Part shown: positions 8,244 to 16,846 of the stretch, piece after piece | How positions within the stretch are numbered: the stretch's first letter is position 1 | How the letters are laid out: each line of letters begins with the position of its first letter | NCBI RefSeq assembly: GCF_003060825.1 | Contig: NZ_CP028922.1 | Coordinates: 1,536,501-1,600,500 of the forward strand | Origin: Paenibacillus sp. CAA11 | Lineage (GTDB): Bacteria; Bacillota; Bacilli; Paenibacillales; Paenibacillaceae | Reading direction: 5' to 3' | DNA: 64,000 nt | Translations under genes and position numbers: made by a program | The notes under the pieces: generated by a model | What the model was told of the DNA's origin: nothing | Database searches by the model: none | What the model saw: only the letters and a program-made list of their open reading frames with translations

Positions 8244-9356
8244 TTGCGTTTACTACCTGTGACCTCGCTTATGCCAGGAATGAAGCTGGCGAAGAAGATA
8301 TACAGTGAGGAGGGACTGATCCTCCTTTCCGAAAATGCAGAGTTAACGGAATCGTTAATTCGAAGGCTCAAGATGCTTGGCTTGAATTATGTGTACGTTG
8401 CTGATCCGAGAATGGAAGATATCGAGATACCTGAGGTCATTACGGAAGAGACGCAGCGGAAGGCCATGGATGCGATTCGCAGCAACTTTCGCCAGCTGTC
8501 CGGATCTTCCGTGAAAGGCCGTGTATATCCGTTCCTTGGCAAGAAATTCGTTAACGTCGTGGAGTCCATCTTGGATGATATCTCCTCCAGGGAAGATGTG
8601 CTCATTATGATGGTCAATATCAATAATGCGGATGAGTATTTGTTCCGGCATTCGCTCAATGTATGCATATACACTTTGCTGCTTGGAAAAGCATACGGCT
8701 ACACCAAAGATGAGCTGACGATTATTGGTCTGGGCGCGCTGCTGCATGACATCGGCAAGACCAAAATTCCTTCGTCCGTACTGATGAAGCCAGACAAGCT
8801 AACGGATGAGGAATTCAAGCAAATGAAGATGCATACGGAGATTGGATTTAAATTGCTCAAAGACGAGCCGAATATTCCTTTAATTGCCGCCCACTGTGCT
8901 TTTCAGCATCATGAGAGACTGGACGGAACCGGTTATCCGCGTGGAATCAAGGGCGATGAAATTCATGAATATGCCAAGTGGCTAGCAATTGCCGACTCTT
9001 ATGATGCTATGACAACACACCGAGTGTACCGATCGGCGCTATTACCCCATCAAGCAACGGAAATATTGTACGCTGGATGCGGAACCTTATATGATAAGCG
9101 GATGCTCGAGGTGTTCAGGGATCATTTGGCTATATATCCCCTCGGCATTACGGTAAAGCTGAGCACGGGAGAGCGCGGTGTTGTCGCCAATATTCATCCT
9201 CATGCACCTCAAAGGCCAGTTGTTCGTGTACTTGAAGGTCCTGACGAGCAAGTGCTTGCGGATCCTTATGATCTTGACTTATCTGTTAATCTGTCTGTGG
9301 TGATCACCGAGGTAGGCATGGAGCAGGCTCAGGAGAATGCTTCATTAATTGTATGA
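8244..9356 (+). CDS. HD-GYP domain protein, probable cyclic-di-GMP phosphodiesterase
   Basis: This protein of about 370 residues has the same design as the HD-GYP protein at 3815: an N-terminal segment (PVTSLMPGMKLAKKIY), then an HD-GYP core with FRHSLNVCIY, LLHDIGK, MHTEIGF, HHERLDGTGYP and ADSYDAMTTHRVYRS, followed by a C-terminal beta-rich tail. The canonical HHExxDGTGYP motif is intact, so an active c-di-GMP phosphodiesterase is expected. TTG at 8244 is preferred because GCGGAG sits 8 bases before it; GTG at 8235 is in frame but overlaps that site. It is monocistronic between two terminators. Confidence 0.88.
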   Translation: MRLLPVTSLMPGMKLAKKIYSEEGLILLSENAELTESLIRRLKMLGLNYVYVADPRMEDIEIPEVITEETQRKAMDAIRSNFRQLSGSSVKGRVYPFLGKKFVNVVESILDDISSREDVLIMMVNINNADEYLFRHSLNVCIYTLLLGKAYGYTKDELTIIGLGALLHDIGKTKIPSSVLMKPDKLTDEEFKQMKMHTEIGFKLLKDEPNIPLIAAHCAFQHHERLDGTGYPRGIKGDEIHEYAKWLAIADSYDAMTTHRVYRSALLPHQATEILYAGCGTLYDKRMLEVFRDHLAIYPLGITVKLSTGERGVVANIHPHAPQRPVVRVLEGPDEQVLADPYDLDLSVNLSVVITEVGMEQAQENASLIV

Positions 9357-9360
9357 ATAA

Positions 9361-9395
9361 GGCCCGTTCGTACTTGAACGGGTCTCTTATCTTTA
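9361..9395 (+). terminator. Terminator after the second HD-GYP gene
   Basis: A stem GGCCCGTTC / GAACGGGTC (9361-9369 with 9376-9384, one G-T pair) is followed by the T-rich TCTTATCTTTAT, directly after the stop codon. Confidence 0.75.
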
Positions 9396-9516
9396 TCTGC
9401 TCTACGTGCTCAGGATAATTTCATGATATGATAAGAGGATACGAAAGAGGCCTAAAGTCGCAAAAGGTGCAATGAATTCGAAATTAGGTTAATAAAAGGA
9501 ATAAGGTGAGTAAATC

Positions 9517-10653
9517 ATGAGTATAGGGAAGTTGTCTTATCCGCAGCTAGAGAACATCACACCGGCTAACGATCCATGGGATCCGATCCGGTCGCTTCGC
9601 AGCTATGGAAGACATGTATTAACGAGTGTGGAGATGACGATCACGAATCTTTGCAATATGCGCTGTGAGCATTGCGCTGTAGGAGACAGCCTAGTGCTGC
9701 GTGAACCGGAGCAGATCCCGCTGGATCTTATGCTGAAGCGGCTGGATGAGGTGGAGCATCTGGAGACCATAAGCATTACAGGCGGAGAGCCCAGCTTTCG
9801 TCTGGCGACCGTAGAGGAGAAGATCATTCCTCTGCTGAAGTATGCTAAGGAGCGGGGAATTCGCTCACAGATTAACTCCAATTTGACTCTGGATTATGGC
9901 CGGTATGAGAAGCTGCTTCCTTATCTGGACGTTATGCATATCTCGTTCAATTACACGAACCCTCAGGATTTCCATGAGGTTTGCTTTGCACGCAGCCCCC
10001 ATCCTGTAGGCTTTGATACCGCCGTTAAAATGTATGACACCATGATGGACAACGCCCGCCGCTTAAGCGAAGATGGCATGTTTATCTCAGCCGAATCCAT
10101 GATCAATTACCGCACTCATCAGAAGCTGCCTGAAATCCATCGGCTGATATTGGAAATGGGCTGCCGGCGTCATGAGGTGCATCCTATGTATGCTGCAGAT
10201 TTTGCAGAAGGGTTGCCGGTATTATCCCTGGAGGATATGCTCAGAGCTATTGAATCTCTGCTGGATGCCCGTGATCCCGACGTTTGGATGCTGTTCGGAA
10301 CACTGCCGTTCCTTGCTTGCAGTGCTCAAGAAGCGCATCTTGCGCTGCTGCGCCGTCTGCGCCGTGAGCCGAACGTTACAGTGCGTAACGATCCGGACGG
10401 TCGCAACAGAGTGAACGTTAATATGTTCACCGGAGACGTATTTGTGACGGATTTTGCAGCGATTCCTTCCTTTGGGAATATTGCCGATCAGAAGCTGGAT
10501 GATATTTTTGAGAGATGGCTGAATGAGCATCCGCTGAGTCAATCCGTAAATTGTCACTGTGATGCTGTAAGCTGTTGCGGGCCGAATTTGCTTGTGGCAG
10601 ATATGTATTATAAAGGTACAGATTTTAAATTGCGTAAAGCGAACACATTATAA
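9517..10653 (+). CDS. yfkAB: Radical SAM / CxCxxxxC-motif protein YfkAB
   Basis: The 378-residue protein begins its core with CNMRCEHC (Cys 46, 50, 53), the CxxxCxxC site for the radical SAM [4Fe-4S] cluster, followed by ITGGEPS. Near the C-terminus CHCDAVSC (Cys 346, 348, 353) gives the CxCxxxxC signature of the YfkAB family, which may hold a second cluster. The substrate of this family is not known to me. AAGGTGAG precedes the ATG. It is followed 17 bases later by the CNNM-family gene, so the two may be co-transcribed. Confidence 0.88.
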   Translation: MSIGKLSYPQLENITPANDPWDPIRSLRSYGRHVLTSVEMTITNLCNMRCEHCAVGDSLVLREPEQIPLDLMLKRLDEVEHLETISITGGEPSFRLATVEEKIIPLLKYAKERGIRSQINSNLTLDYGRYEKLLPYLDVMHISFNYTNPQDFHEVCFARSPHPVGFDTAVKMYDTMMDNARRLSEDGMFISAESMINYRTHQKLPEIHRLILEMGCRRHEVHPMYAADFAEGLPVLSLEDMLRAIESLLDARDPDVWMLFGTLPFLACSAQEAHLALLRRLRREPNVTVRNDPDGRNRVNVNMFTGDVFVTDFAAIPSFGNIADQKLDDIFERWLNEHPLSQSVNCHCDAVSCCGPNLLVADMYYKGTDFKLRKANTL

Positions 10654-10670
10654 GAAATGAGGGGTTTTCG

Positions 10671-12035
10671 TTGCCGGATGGTCATACGGAGTTTGAGGTT
10701 GGCAAATTAGTTTTTAATTTGCTTTTGGTCTTTATTTTGGTTTTCCTGAATGGTGTATTTGTAGCTGCCGAATTCTCTTTGGTGAAAATGCGTCAGTCCA
10801 GACTGACGCAGCTGGTCAGTGAAGGGAATCGGCGGGCAACCTTCGCCCTGAAGGTCAATCAGAAGCTGGATGCCTACTTGTCGGCTACCCAGCTGGGGAT
10901 CACACTTGCATCTCTGGGACTGGGCTGGGTAGGTGAACCAGCCATATCTGAACTCTTGATCGAACCGCTTATGCATAAGCTCGGTGTGACGGATGGAACG
11001 CTGATCACAACGATTTCTGTGGCGCTTGGCTTCTGTGTCATCACGTTTCTCCATATTGTACTGGGTGAGCTTGCGCCTAAATCGCTGGCGATTCAGAAGA
11101 CGGAGTCTACAACGCTATGGCTGTCTGCTCCACTGATGTATTTCTATAAGCTGTTCATGCCGGTCATCTGGCTGCTGAACTCCGCGGCGAATGGTATGCT
11201 TCGCCTTGCAGGTATTGAACCCGCGAGTGAAGCAGAAGCCGCTCACTCCGAAGAAGAGATTCGCATCCTGATGAACCAAAGTGCGAAGAGCGGGGTTATC
11301 GATAAGGACGAAATGAAGCTTATGGATAATATTTTTGACTTCTCGGACCTGCTTGCCCGGGAAATCATGCTTCCCCGTACGGACATGGATTGCTTGTATA
11401 CGAACCTCTCCTGGGAAGAAAATATGAAGATTGTAGCAGAGACCAAGCATTCACGCTACCCGGTTGCAGTGGAAGATAAAGACCAGATTATCGGGTTTGT
11501 ACATATTACCGATTTGCTGCTTCCCGACCCGGACCGTGGCAACCGGCTTGAGGATATTGTCCGTCCTATTCTTAATGTGCCTGAGTCGATGGAGATCAGC
11601 CATGTGTTAAGACTCATGCAGAAGCGGCATTCCCAGCTCACGCTGGTAGTGGATGAATATGGCGGAACGGCAGGGCTGCTCACGGCAGAGGAGATTCTGG
11701 AGGAGATCGTAGGCGATCTTCATGATGAGTTTGAGGATGAGCGGCCTGAGGTTGAAGCGCTTGGAGAAGGCAGCTTCTCCGTGGATGGCAGATTGCTCAT
11801 TGAAGATGTCAATGACCTGACGGGCATTGAAATTGAGGATGACGAAGTGGATTCCATCGGCGGCTGGCTATTCAAGGAGCTTGAGGGGGCCCCTGTGAAG
11901 GGCAAGAAGGTGCAGGTTGGAAGCATTGTATTTGAAGTCGCCGAGGCGGCAAGGCTGCGAATTACAAGGGTTCATATTCAGCGGATCAAAGAGATTGAGA
12001 ATAAGCTCGCAGGCGCTGATGAAGAACCGGGATAA
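10671..12035 (+). CDS. CNNM/CBS-domain membrane protein (HlyC/CorC family)
   Basis: The 454-residue protein has an N-terminal CNNM membrane domain (FLNGVFVAAEFSLVKMR and three further hydrophobic segments up to about residue 175), a CBS pair from about 205 to 345, and a C-terminal CorC_HlyC domain. Proteins of this type, such as B. subtilis MpfA/YhdP, are linked to magnesium and other divalent metal efflux. The start is TTG at 10671, 17 bases after yfkAB; the ribosome site (GAGGGG) is modest. A strong terminator follows. The old name hemolysin is not supported by anything in the sequence. Confidence 0.88.
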   Translation: MPDGHTEFEVGKLVFNLLLVFILVFLNGVFVAAEFSLVKMRQSRLTQLVSEGNRRATFALKVNQKLDAYLSATQLGITLASLGLGWVGEPAISELLIEPLMHKLGVTDGTLITTISVALGFCVITFLHIVLGELAPKSLAIQKTESTTLWLSAPLMYFYKLFMPVIWLLNSAANGMLRLAGIEPASEAEAAHSEEEIRILMNQSAKSGVIDKDEMKLMDNIFDFSDLLAREIMLPRTDMDCLYTNLSWEENMKIVAETKHSRYPVAVEDKDQIIGFVHITDLLLPDPDRGNRLEDIVRPILNVPESMEISHVLRLMQKRHSQLTLVVDEYGGTAGLLTAEEILEEIVGDLHDEFEDERPEVEALGEGSFSVDGRLLIEDVNDLTGIEIEDDEVDSIGGWLFKELEGAPVKGKKVQVGSIVFEVAEAARLRITRVHIQRIKEIENKLAGADEEPG

Positions 12036-12039
12036 AGAG

Positions 12040-12076
12040 AAGAGCTCATTCCTAAATAGGGATGGGCTCTTTTTTT
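12040..12076 (+). terminator. Rho-independent terminator after the CNNM gene
   Basis: A 13-bp stem (12040-12052 with 12059-12071, including two G-T pairs) encloses a six-base loop and runs into a T tract, directly after the stop codon. Confidence 0.9.
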
Positions 12077-12191
12077 ATGGGATAAGTTCATTTTCTAGGC
12101 AGATGTCATATGTTAAAAAGAGGGTGCATGATTCGTGTCAGAAGGAGCTTACACACGAGCATAACCGAAGGAAAGAAGGAGGAGACTTCCG

Positions 12192-12410
12192 ATGACCTAC
12201 TCTCAAGAGCAGTCATATACCCCGTTTGTGGGTCCATTTGATCCCTGCCCGCCCATTCTATGCAAAACGTATTCAACGCCGCCGCAATTATATATGCGTT
12301 TTCAGCCGCCGAATCTTCCGCAATTTTCACCGCAAGAGGCATTAAGACGGGGTACTCTGTGGCCCGCCCTGTACAGCCCTTATGAGTCCAGATGGGGAAA
12401 GGAGCGGTAA
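12192..12410 (+). CDS. cotJA: CotJA, spore coat-associated protein
   Basis: The 72-residue protein is rich in proline, tyrosine and phenylalanine. It has the CotJA features: FVGPFDPCPP near the start, a Tyr/Pro middle and EALRRGTLWPALYSPY at the end. In B. subtilis the cotJABC operon is expressed in the mother cell, and its products are incorporated into the spore coat. GAAGGAGGAG lies just before the ATG. It is 3 bases from cotJB. A CATATGTTA sequence at 12107-12115 resembles a mother-cell -10 element, but no matching -35 was found. Confidence 0.94.
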   Translation: MTYSQEQSYTPFVGPFDPCPPILCKTYSTPPQLYMRFQPPNLPQFSPQEALRRGTLWPALYSPYESRWGKER

Positions 12411-12413
12411 AGT

Positions 12414-12683
12414 ATGAGTTCACACAAGCCCTGTGATCCACAGTATTATGAATTGCTGGAGAAGCTGCAGGCACTGGACTTTGCCCTGGTGGAACTAAAT
12501 TTATATTTGGATACCCACCCGGATGATCTGCAAGCGGTGCAGCAGTTCAATGTGCTTACCCTGGAACGGACGAAGGTAGCGAATGAGTTCCAGCAGCTGT
12601 ATGGACCCCTGCAGAACTTTGGGCGTGCTTTTTCTCGCTTTCCGTGGGAATGGTCCCAGAGCCCCTGGCCTTGGCAGGTGTAA
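12414..12683 (+). CDS. cotJB: CotJB, spore coat protein
   Basis: The 89-residue protein matches CotJB: YYELLEKLQALDFALVELNLYLDTHP is the conserved N-terminal helix region, and the Trp-rich end (PWEWSQSPWPW) is typical. It is the second gene of the cotJ operon, with a start 3 bases after cotJA and a GGAAAGGAG-type site inside the end of cotJA. Role in the coat: required with CotJA and CotJC for normal inner-coat composition; the mechanism is unknown. Confidence 0.95.
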   Translation: MSSHKPCDPQYYELLEKLQALDFALVELNLYLDTHPDDLQAVQQFNVLTLERTKVANEFQQLYGPLQNFGRAFSRFPWEWSQSPWPWQV

Positions 12684-12725
12684 TGCCTGCCTTCTTCACT
12701 TTAAGCATAAGGGAGGAAGAGTGAG

Positions 12726-13295
12726 ATGTGGATCTATGAAAAAAAGCTTCAGTATCCGGTCAGAGTCAGCAAATGCGATCCCCGTATGGCCCGGCTCCTC
12801 TTGGAGCAGTATGGCGGGGCGGACGGCGAGCTGGCCGCAGCGCTGCGCTATTTGAATCAGCGGTATACCATTCCGGATAAGGTGATTGGTCTATTGAACG
12901 ACATCGGCACAGAGGAGTTCGCCCACCTTGAGATGATCGCCACTATGGTTTATAAGCTTACGAAAGATGCCACGGTTGAAGAGCTCAAGGCGGCAGGGCT
13001 GGATGATTTCTATGTAAGCCATGACCGTGCGCTCTTCTACCAGAACGCGGCGGGGGTTCCCTGGACTGCGGCCTACATCCAGGCGAAAGGTGACCCGATT
13101 GCAGACCTCTATGAGGATATTGCGGCAGAGGAGAAGGCCCGCGCTACATATCAATGGCTGATCGACATGACGGATGACGTGGATTTGCAAGACGGGCTGA
13201 AGTTCCTGCGCGAACGAGAGATCATTCACTCGCTGCGCTTCCGGGAAGCAGTGGAGATTCTGAAGGATGATCGGGATCAGAAGAAGATATTTTAA
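12726..13295 (+). CDS. cotJC: CotJC, manganese-catalase-family spore coat protein
   Basis: The 189-residue protein belongs to the manganese catalase family. The diiron/dimanganese carboxylate pattern is visible in GTEEFAHLEMI near residue 60, AAEEKAR near residue 139 and REREIIHSLRFREA near residue 163. It is shorter than free manganese catalases, as is usual for CotJC. AGGGAGGAAGAG precedes the ATG. It closes the cotJ operon. Whether the coat protein retains catalase activity is not shown by the sequence, but the metal ligands look complete. Confidence 0.95.
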   Translation: MWIYEKKLQYPVRVSKCDPRMARLLLEQYGGADGELAAALRYLNQRYTIPDKVIGLLNDIGTEEFAHLEMIATMVYKLTKDATVEELKAAGLDDFYVSHDRALFYQNAAGVPWTAAYIQAKGDPIADLYEDIAAEEKARATYQWLIDMTDDVDLQDGLKFLREREIIHSLRFREAVEILKDDRDQKKIF

Positions 13296-13330
13296 TATGA
13301 AGCGGTGCTGAAGTGCAGTGAAATGAAGTT

Positions 13331-13382
13331 AGCCTCATAAGGAGGACTGAACACTGTGAAGTGCAGTCTAACTTATGGGGCT
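13331..13382. other. Long two-tier hairpin downstream of cotJC
   Basis: An 11-bp outer stem (AGCCTCATAAG 13331-13341 with CTTATGGGGCT 13372-13382, one G-T pair) encloses an inner hairpin: GACTG 13345-13349 with CAGTC 13364-13368, and CACT 13352-13355 with AGTG 13360-13363 around the loop GTGA. No T tract follows, so it is not a standard terminator. The sequence GAAGTGCAGT occurs at 13310 and again in the element. It could protect the 3' end of cotJ mRNA or be a remnant of a small repeat element. Confidence 0.6.
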
Positions 13383-13552
13383 TAAAAGCTGTATATATAT
13401 TTATAAAAGCTTTACAGCAGATAATTTGGATTATACAATGGGTATGTCCAATATTTTACTTATTATGACTTTTTTAGGGTATATATACTTGTTAGAAAAT
13501 TTGATCAGTAAGTGCATATGAGATCAAACATTGGGTTATATATAGAGCTAAT
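13383..13552. other. A+T-rich region that may hold the ABC cassette promoter
   Basis: No gene is seen. The sequence is rich in ATATAT runs. TATACT at 13484-13489 could serve as a -10 element, but no good -35 sits 17 bases before it. Any promoter here would transcribe through the strong hairpin at 13553 before reaching the small membrane protein gene. Confidence 0.3.
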
Positions 13553-13596
13553 CAATTGGGAGAGGACTTGTGAGTTCTCTTCCAATTGTCTTTTTT
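13553..13596 (+). terminator. Very strong intrinsic terminator, possibly an attenuator, just before the ABC cassette
   Basis: A continuous 16-bp stem (13553-13568 with 13573-13588, two G-T pairs, loop TGTG) is followed by TCTTTTTT. It lies only 36 bases before the TTG start at 13632, leaving little room for a separate promoter. It may end cotJ read-through or attenuate transcription of the ABC cassette. Confidence 0.85.
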
Positions 13597-13631
13597 CGAA
13601 GGAATAATTAATTGATTAGGGTGATCTAAAA

Positions 13632-13853
13632 TTGAAAAATAAAATAATTATGATTTCTCTGCTCATTGTCTTCTTTACTTCGGGATTCTTTGTTGGATCG
13701 ATCAATAAATCTAAAAAGAATAACTTAAATGATCTTGAGCAATTTAATCCTTATACAACTAAGTACTCGTTGTTATTTGATTATAGTGAGAGGATGAGAT
13801 TAATTAGCCCTGATCGAATTGGTATTTTTGCAAGTGATCAGCCTGATAAGTAA
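13632..13853 (+). CDS. Small membrane-anchored or secreted protein of unknown function
   Basis: A 73-residue protein starts at TTG, with GGGTGAT about 9 bases before it. It has one N-terminal hydrophobic helix (IIMISLLIVFFTSGFFVG) after a KNK start and a polar, Lys/Asn/Asp-rich remainder. No lipobox cysteine and no double-glycine leader were seen. It is the first gene of an A+T-rich cassette with two permeases and an ATPase. It could be an accessory subunit, an immunity-type protein or a substrate peptide; the sequence does not decide. I do not recognise the family. Confidence 0.6.
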   Translation: MKNKIIMISLLIVFFTSGFFVGSINKSKKNNLNDLEQFNPYTTKYSLLFDYSERMRLISPDRIGIFASDQPDK

Positions 13854-13889
13854 CCTTTTACTTTAAATTCAATGAAACGAGGAAAATGA

Positions 13890-14855
13890 ATGTTAACACT
13901 TAGGAAGAAAGATATAACTCTTTTCATTGTTTTGACTTGTCTATTCTCGGTATATTACATCTTTCAGGCTTATTTACATAAGCAAGATGAGTTCAATGAA
14001 TTATCTAATGAGTTATATACAAGTCATCATGAAGTGATTATTAATAAGGGGAATAACCCATGGTTAAAGGATCTTGATCCAAGTTTAAACTATAGGGTAT
14101 TTGCAGAATTTGACGATAATTACAGAATACTCTTGAAAAATACGGAGGATTGGTCCCCGCCAATGATTTCCGGATATTTTTTTGGAGAAAAGGACCAAGG
14201 ATTAAAGGCCGTGGTTGGAAAGGAAATGAGTCAGCAAGTATATGAACGTGGGAAGGTTAGTTATATTTCTTTTCATGGGGAGGAGTATGAAGTTACAGGG
14301 GTCATGGGGGCTTCATTTGCAAGTTCAATAGATTATCTAGTAATACTATCTAACCCTAATTTCTCTCTCAGTAAAGATGATAACCCAAGAATCATTATAG
14401 ATAGTGATAGCAAAAACACAGTTAAAGAAATTGTCTCAAGGATTATGAATAATAATCCTCTTGTAACTCATATTGAAAGTGTACAGAAAGGTGTAGCTAG
14501 AACCAGCGAAGTCTCGTTTTTCAATCTTCTATTATACTTTGAAATATATATTCTTTTATTATTTACTACTATAGCTTTTATTAGATACTGGTATGAAATT
14601 CAAAGAAAGGAGGTATATGTCTTAATTTTGTTAGGTATTTCAAAAAGGAAAATACTTCAACAAATGTTTACCAAATCGCTGTTAATTGTGCTTTTATCGA
14701 GTAGTGTTACAATCTTGGGAATAAGTATTTTTAATATGAATTTAAAAATTGATCAGGTGATATTATTGATATTCATTTTCTTAGTTACCATTTGGTTATT
14801 GTTAAGCATATTTTTTTATAAGGATTATGCAGTAAGAAAGGTAGTTAGAGAATGA
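13890..14855 (+). CDS. FtsX-like ABC permease subunit (first)
   Basis: The 321-residue protein has one N-terminal membrane helix (residues about 9-27), an extracytoplasmic domain of about 180 residues and three C-terminal helices (about 208-228, 260-282 and 288-310). This is the MacB/FtsX permease topology. The cytoplasmic loop with LILLGISKRKILQQMF is the usual coupling region of these permeases. Base composition is much more A+T-rich than in the neighbouring housekeeping genes. The stop overlaps the next gene start (ATGA), so the two are translationally coupled. It probably pairs with the second permease as a heterodimer. Confidence 0.75.
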   Translation: MLTLRKKDITLFIVLTCLFSVYYIFQAYLHKQDEFNELSNELYTSHHEVIINKGNNPWLKDLDPSLNYRVFAEFDDNYRILLKNTEDWSPPMISGYFFGEKDQGLKAVVGKEMSQQVYERGKVSYISFHGEEYEVTGVMGASFASSIDYLVILSNPNFSLSKDDNPRIIIDSDSKNTVKEIVSRIMNNNPLVTHIESVQKGVARTSEVSFFNLLLYFEIYILLLFTTIAFIRYWYEIQRKEVYVLILLGISKRKILQQMFTKSLLIVLLSSSVTILGISIFNMNLKIDQVILLIFIFLVTIWLLLSIFFYKDYAVRKVVRE

Positions 14856-16150
14856 TGATAATCAAAGAATATAAGATATTTCTAAAAAAATATAAATTAC
14901 TAACTTTTATAATATACTTTCAGATTACGATTTTTTTAGTTCTTTTTGGCACCTTCATTGCCTTTCGTCAACAACTTAATTATGAAAGCAAGAGTCTTGG
15001 TGAAATATATGACGGAAAGGCGATTTATCAATTACTAGATGGTTATTATGATGGAGAAAAGTATCAGGATTTTAATAGTCAATCTGATTACCTCATGAGG
15101 CTGAAAAACTACTATACGATGTTAAACACATCTATTGATTTCAAATACTTAGCTATGTTTAATCATCACATATTATTAGAAGAAGATGAAGAAATCCCTT
15201 TGAAATTTATTGAGGGTTATGAGAACGGAAGTAAGAAGCACCAGGAGAATATTAACGGTGCATTATATACGGCAGTAAAATCATTTCAATTAAATGAGCA
15301 AGCTGCTGACTTTTTTCATTTAAAGGTATCGGAAGGAGCTATGTTGGGGAAGAACGATTATAGTCAATCTAATGATACTATGTCAGTCTTATTAGGTTCT
15401 TCGTATAAAAGTATTTTTCACATAGGTCAAGAAGTGTCAATAAGATACTATAATAAGATTCAAAAAGTAAAGGTGATTGGATTTTTGGAGAAGAATAGCA
15501 AGGTTTTTTTCAATAATCATCCAGAGTTCTATCTAGATGATTATATAGTTATTCCATATAGAGAATATGGAAATCCAAAATTAGACGAAGATGAGCTGTA
15601 TCAGCAAATAAATTATTTTGCAATGATTAATGGTTTTGTAGTTACAGAAAATGATACTGCACAAACGGAAAAGATGTTTCAAAGAATAGATACAATTGCA
15701 AAGAAAAATGGTATCGAATATTCTTTTATAGGTTTGAATCCACATTTTCTAAAATATCGAAGTTTGATGACAACAATCTCAGAGAATAAAATATTGGTGC
15801 AGTCCATCTTTGTGTCTATTATTGTTTTGAATTTATGCATTATTAGTTACATTATGGTCCTGCAACAAAAAAGGAGATTTTCTTATTTGTTTGTTCATTA
15901 TATAAATGGAGCGACTAAGAAGAAACTCATTCTAATGCAGTATTTAGAAGTTAGCGGGATCTATCTTGCAGCCTATTTATCTACATTTATTATCATCGAC
16001 CAAATTTTAAAATTGGGTGATATGAGAACACAGTTTATCTTACTTATTACAAGTATTGCTATGAGTATTGTTTCTTGTGTGATTCCCGCTTATAAGCTGC
16101 TACGTGCACCATTTGTTATAGATCATGAAGAGGAGGGGGGTAGGGAATGA
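14852..16150 (+). CDS. FtsX-like ABC permease subunit (second, larger)
   Basis: The 432-residue protein repeats the topology of its neighbour: one N-terminal helix (about 18-38), a large extracytoplasmic domain of about 260 residues and three C-terminal helices (from about 310). A coupling segment NGATKKKLILMQYL follows the second helix. Its outer domain is larger than that of the first permease, and the two show little similarity outside the membrane parts. It overlaps the preceding gene by 4 bases and the ATPase gene by 4 bases. A MacB-like or bacteriocin-associated transport role is possible. Confidence 0.75.
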   Translation: MMIIKEYKIFLKKYKLLTFIIYFQITIFLVLFGTFIAFRQQLNYESKSLGEIYDGKAIYQLLDGYYDGEKYQDFNSQSDYLMRLKNYYTMLNTSIDFKYLAMFNHHILLEEDEEIPLKFIEGYENGSKKHQENINGALYTAVKSFQLNEQAADFFHLKVSEGAMLGKNDYSQSNDTMSVLLGSSYKSIFHIGQEVSIRYYNKIQKVKVIGFLEKNSKVFFNNHPEFYLDDYIVIPYREYGNPKLDEDELYQQINYFAMINGFVVTENDTAQTEKMFQRIDTIAKKNGIEYSFIGLNPHFLKYRSLMTTISENKILVQSIFVSIIVLNLCIISYIMVLQQKRRFSYLFVHYINGATKKKLILMQYLEVSGIYLAAYLSTFIIIDQILKLGDMRTQFILLITSIAMSIVSCVIPAYKLLRAPFVIDHEEEGGRE

Positions 16151-16821
16151 TGCTTATTGAACTAACTGGGATTACTAAACGTTTTAAAAATGGAATGGAA
16201 TATAAAAATATTCTGGAAAACTTAAATCTACAAATTCATCAAGGAGATTCCATAGCGATAAAAGGAAAGAGTGGTTGTGGTAAATCAACTTTGCTGAATA
16301 TTATAGGAGGGCTTCTGCCTTTTGATGAAGGTGCTATGTTCTTTAATGGTATAGATGTCTCAAAATTAACAGAGAGTCAAAGAGCAGAGTATCGTAAAGA
16401 TAACATTGGCTTTGTAACACAAAATTTTCACTTACTAGATGATCGGAATGTTTACGAGAATATTGCTCTTCCTTTGCAATATCTTGGAATGTCTAAACAT
16501 CAAATAAAGGATAGAGTTGAAGAAATCCTTCATGATCTTGATATTGAGCATACAACTAAGAGAACGATCTCAACCTTGTCCGGCGGTGAACGTCAACGGG
16601 TTGCTATAGGGCGAGCTATTATTAAAAAACCGTTATTACTCTTGGCAGATGAACCTACAGGCTCACTTGACGAAGAAACCGAAGAATCTATCTTGGAAAT
16701 ATTTAGTTCCTTACATCAACAAGGAATGACGCTTATAATCGTCACTCATGATGATACTGTATCAAAGAACTGCCAGCATATATATAAATTACAGCATAAG
16801 GAATTGCATTCTGTATACTAG
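16147..16821 (+). CDS. ABC transporter ATPase, LolD/MacB type
   Basis: The 224-residue nucleotide-binding subunit has all motifs: Walker A GKSGCGKST (40-48), Q-loop TQNF near 91-94, signature LSGGE (144-148), Walker B LLLLADEP (163-170) and the switch His in VTHD. FVTQNFHLLDDRNVYENIALPL is typical of the LolD/FtsE/MacB branch that serves FtsX-like permeases. The start overlaps the second permease, and a terminator follows. It energises the exporter or mechanotransmission system formed by the two permeases; the substrate is unknown. Confidence 0.92.
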   Translation: MMLIELTGITKRFKNGMEYKNILENLNLQIHQGDSIAIKGKSGCGKSTLLNIIGGLLPFDEGAMFFNGIDVSKLTESQRAEYRKDNIGFVTQNFHLLDDRNVYENIALPLQYLGMSKHQIKDRVEEILHDLDIEHTTKRTISTLSGGERQRVAIGRAIIKKPLLLLADEPTGSLDEETEESILEIFSSLHQQGMTLIIVTHDDTVSKNCQHIYKLQHKELHSVY

Positions 16822-16846
16822 TTCAGAGTTTATAGGGTTGAGTTTA

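Noticed and set aside
10671..12035. Hemolysin label for the CNNM/CBS protein
   Set aside because: Family members are metal transporters; nothing in the sequence points to cell lysis.
12106..12474. Minus-strand frame of about 120 codons opposite cotJA and cotJB
   Set aside because: Fully antisense to two well-supported coat genes and without any domain.
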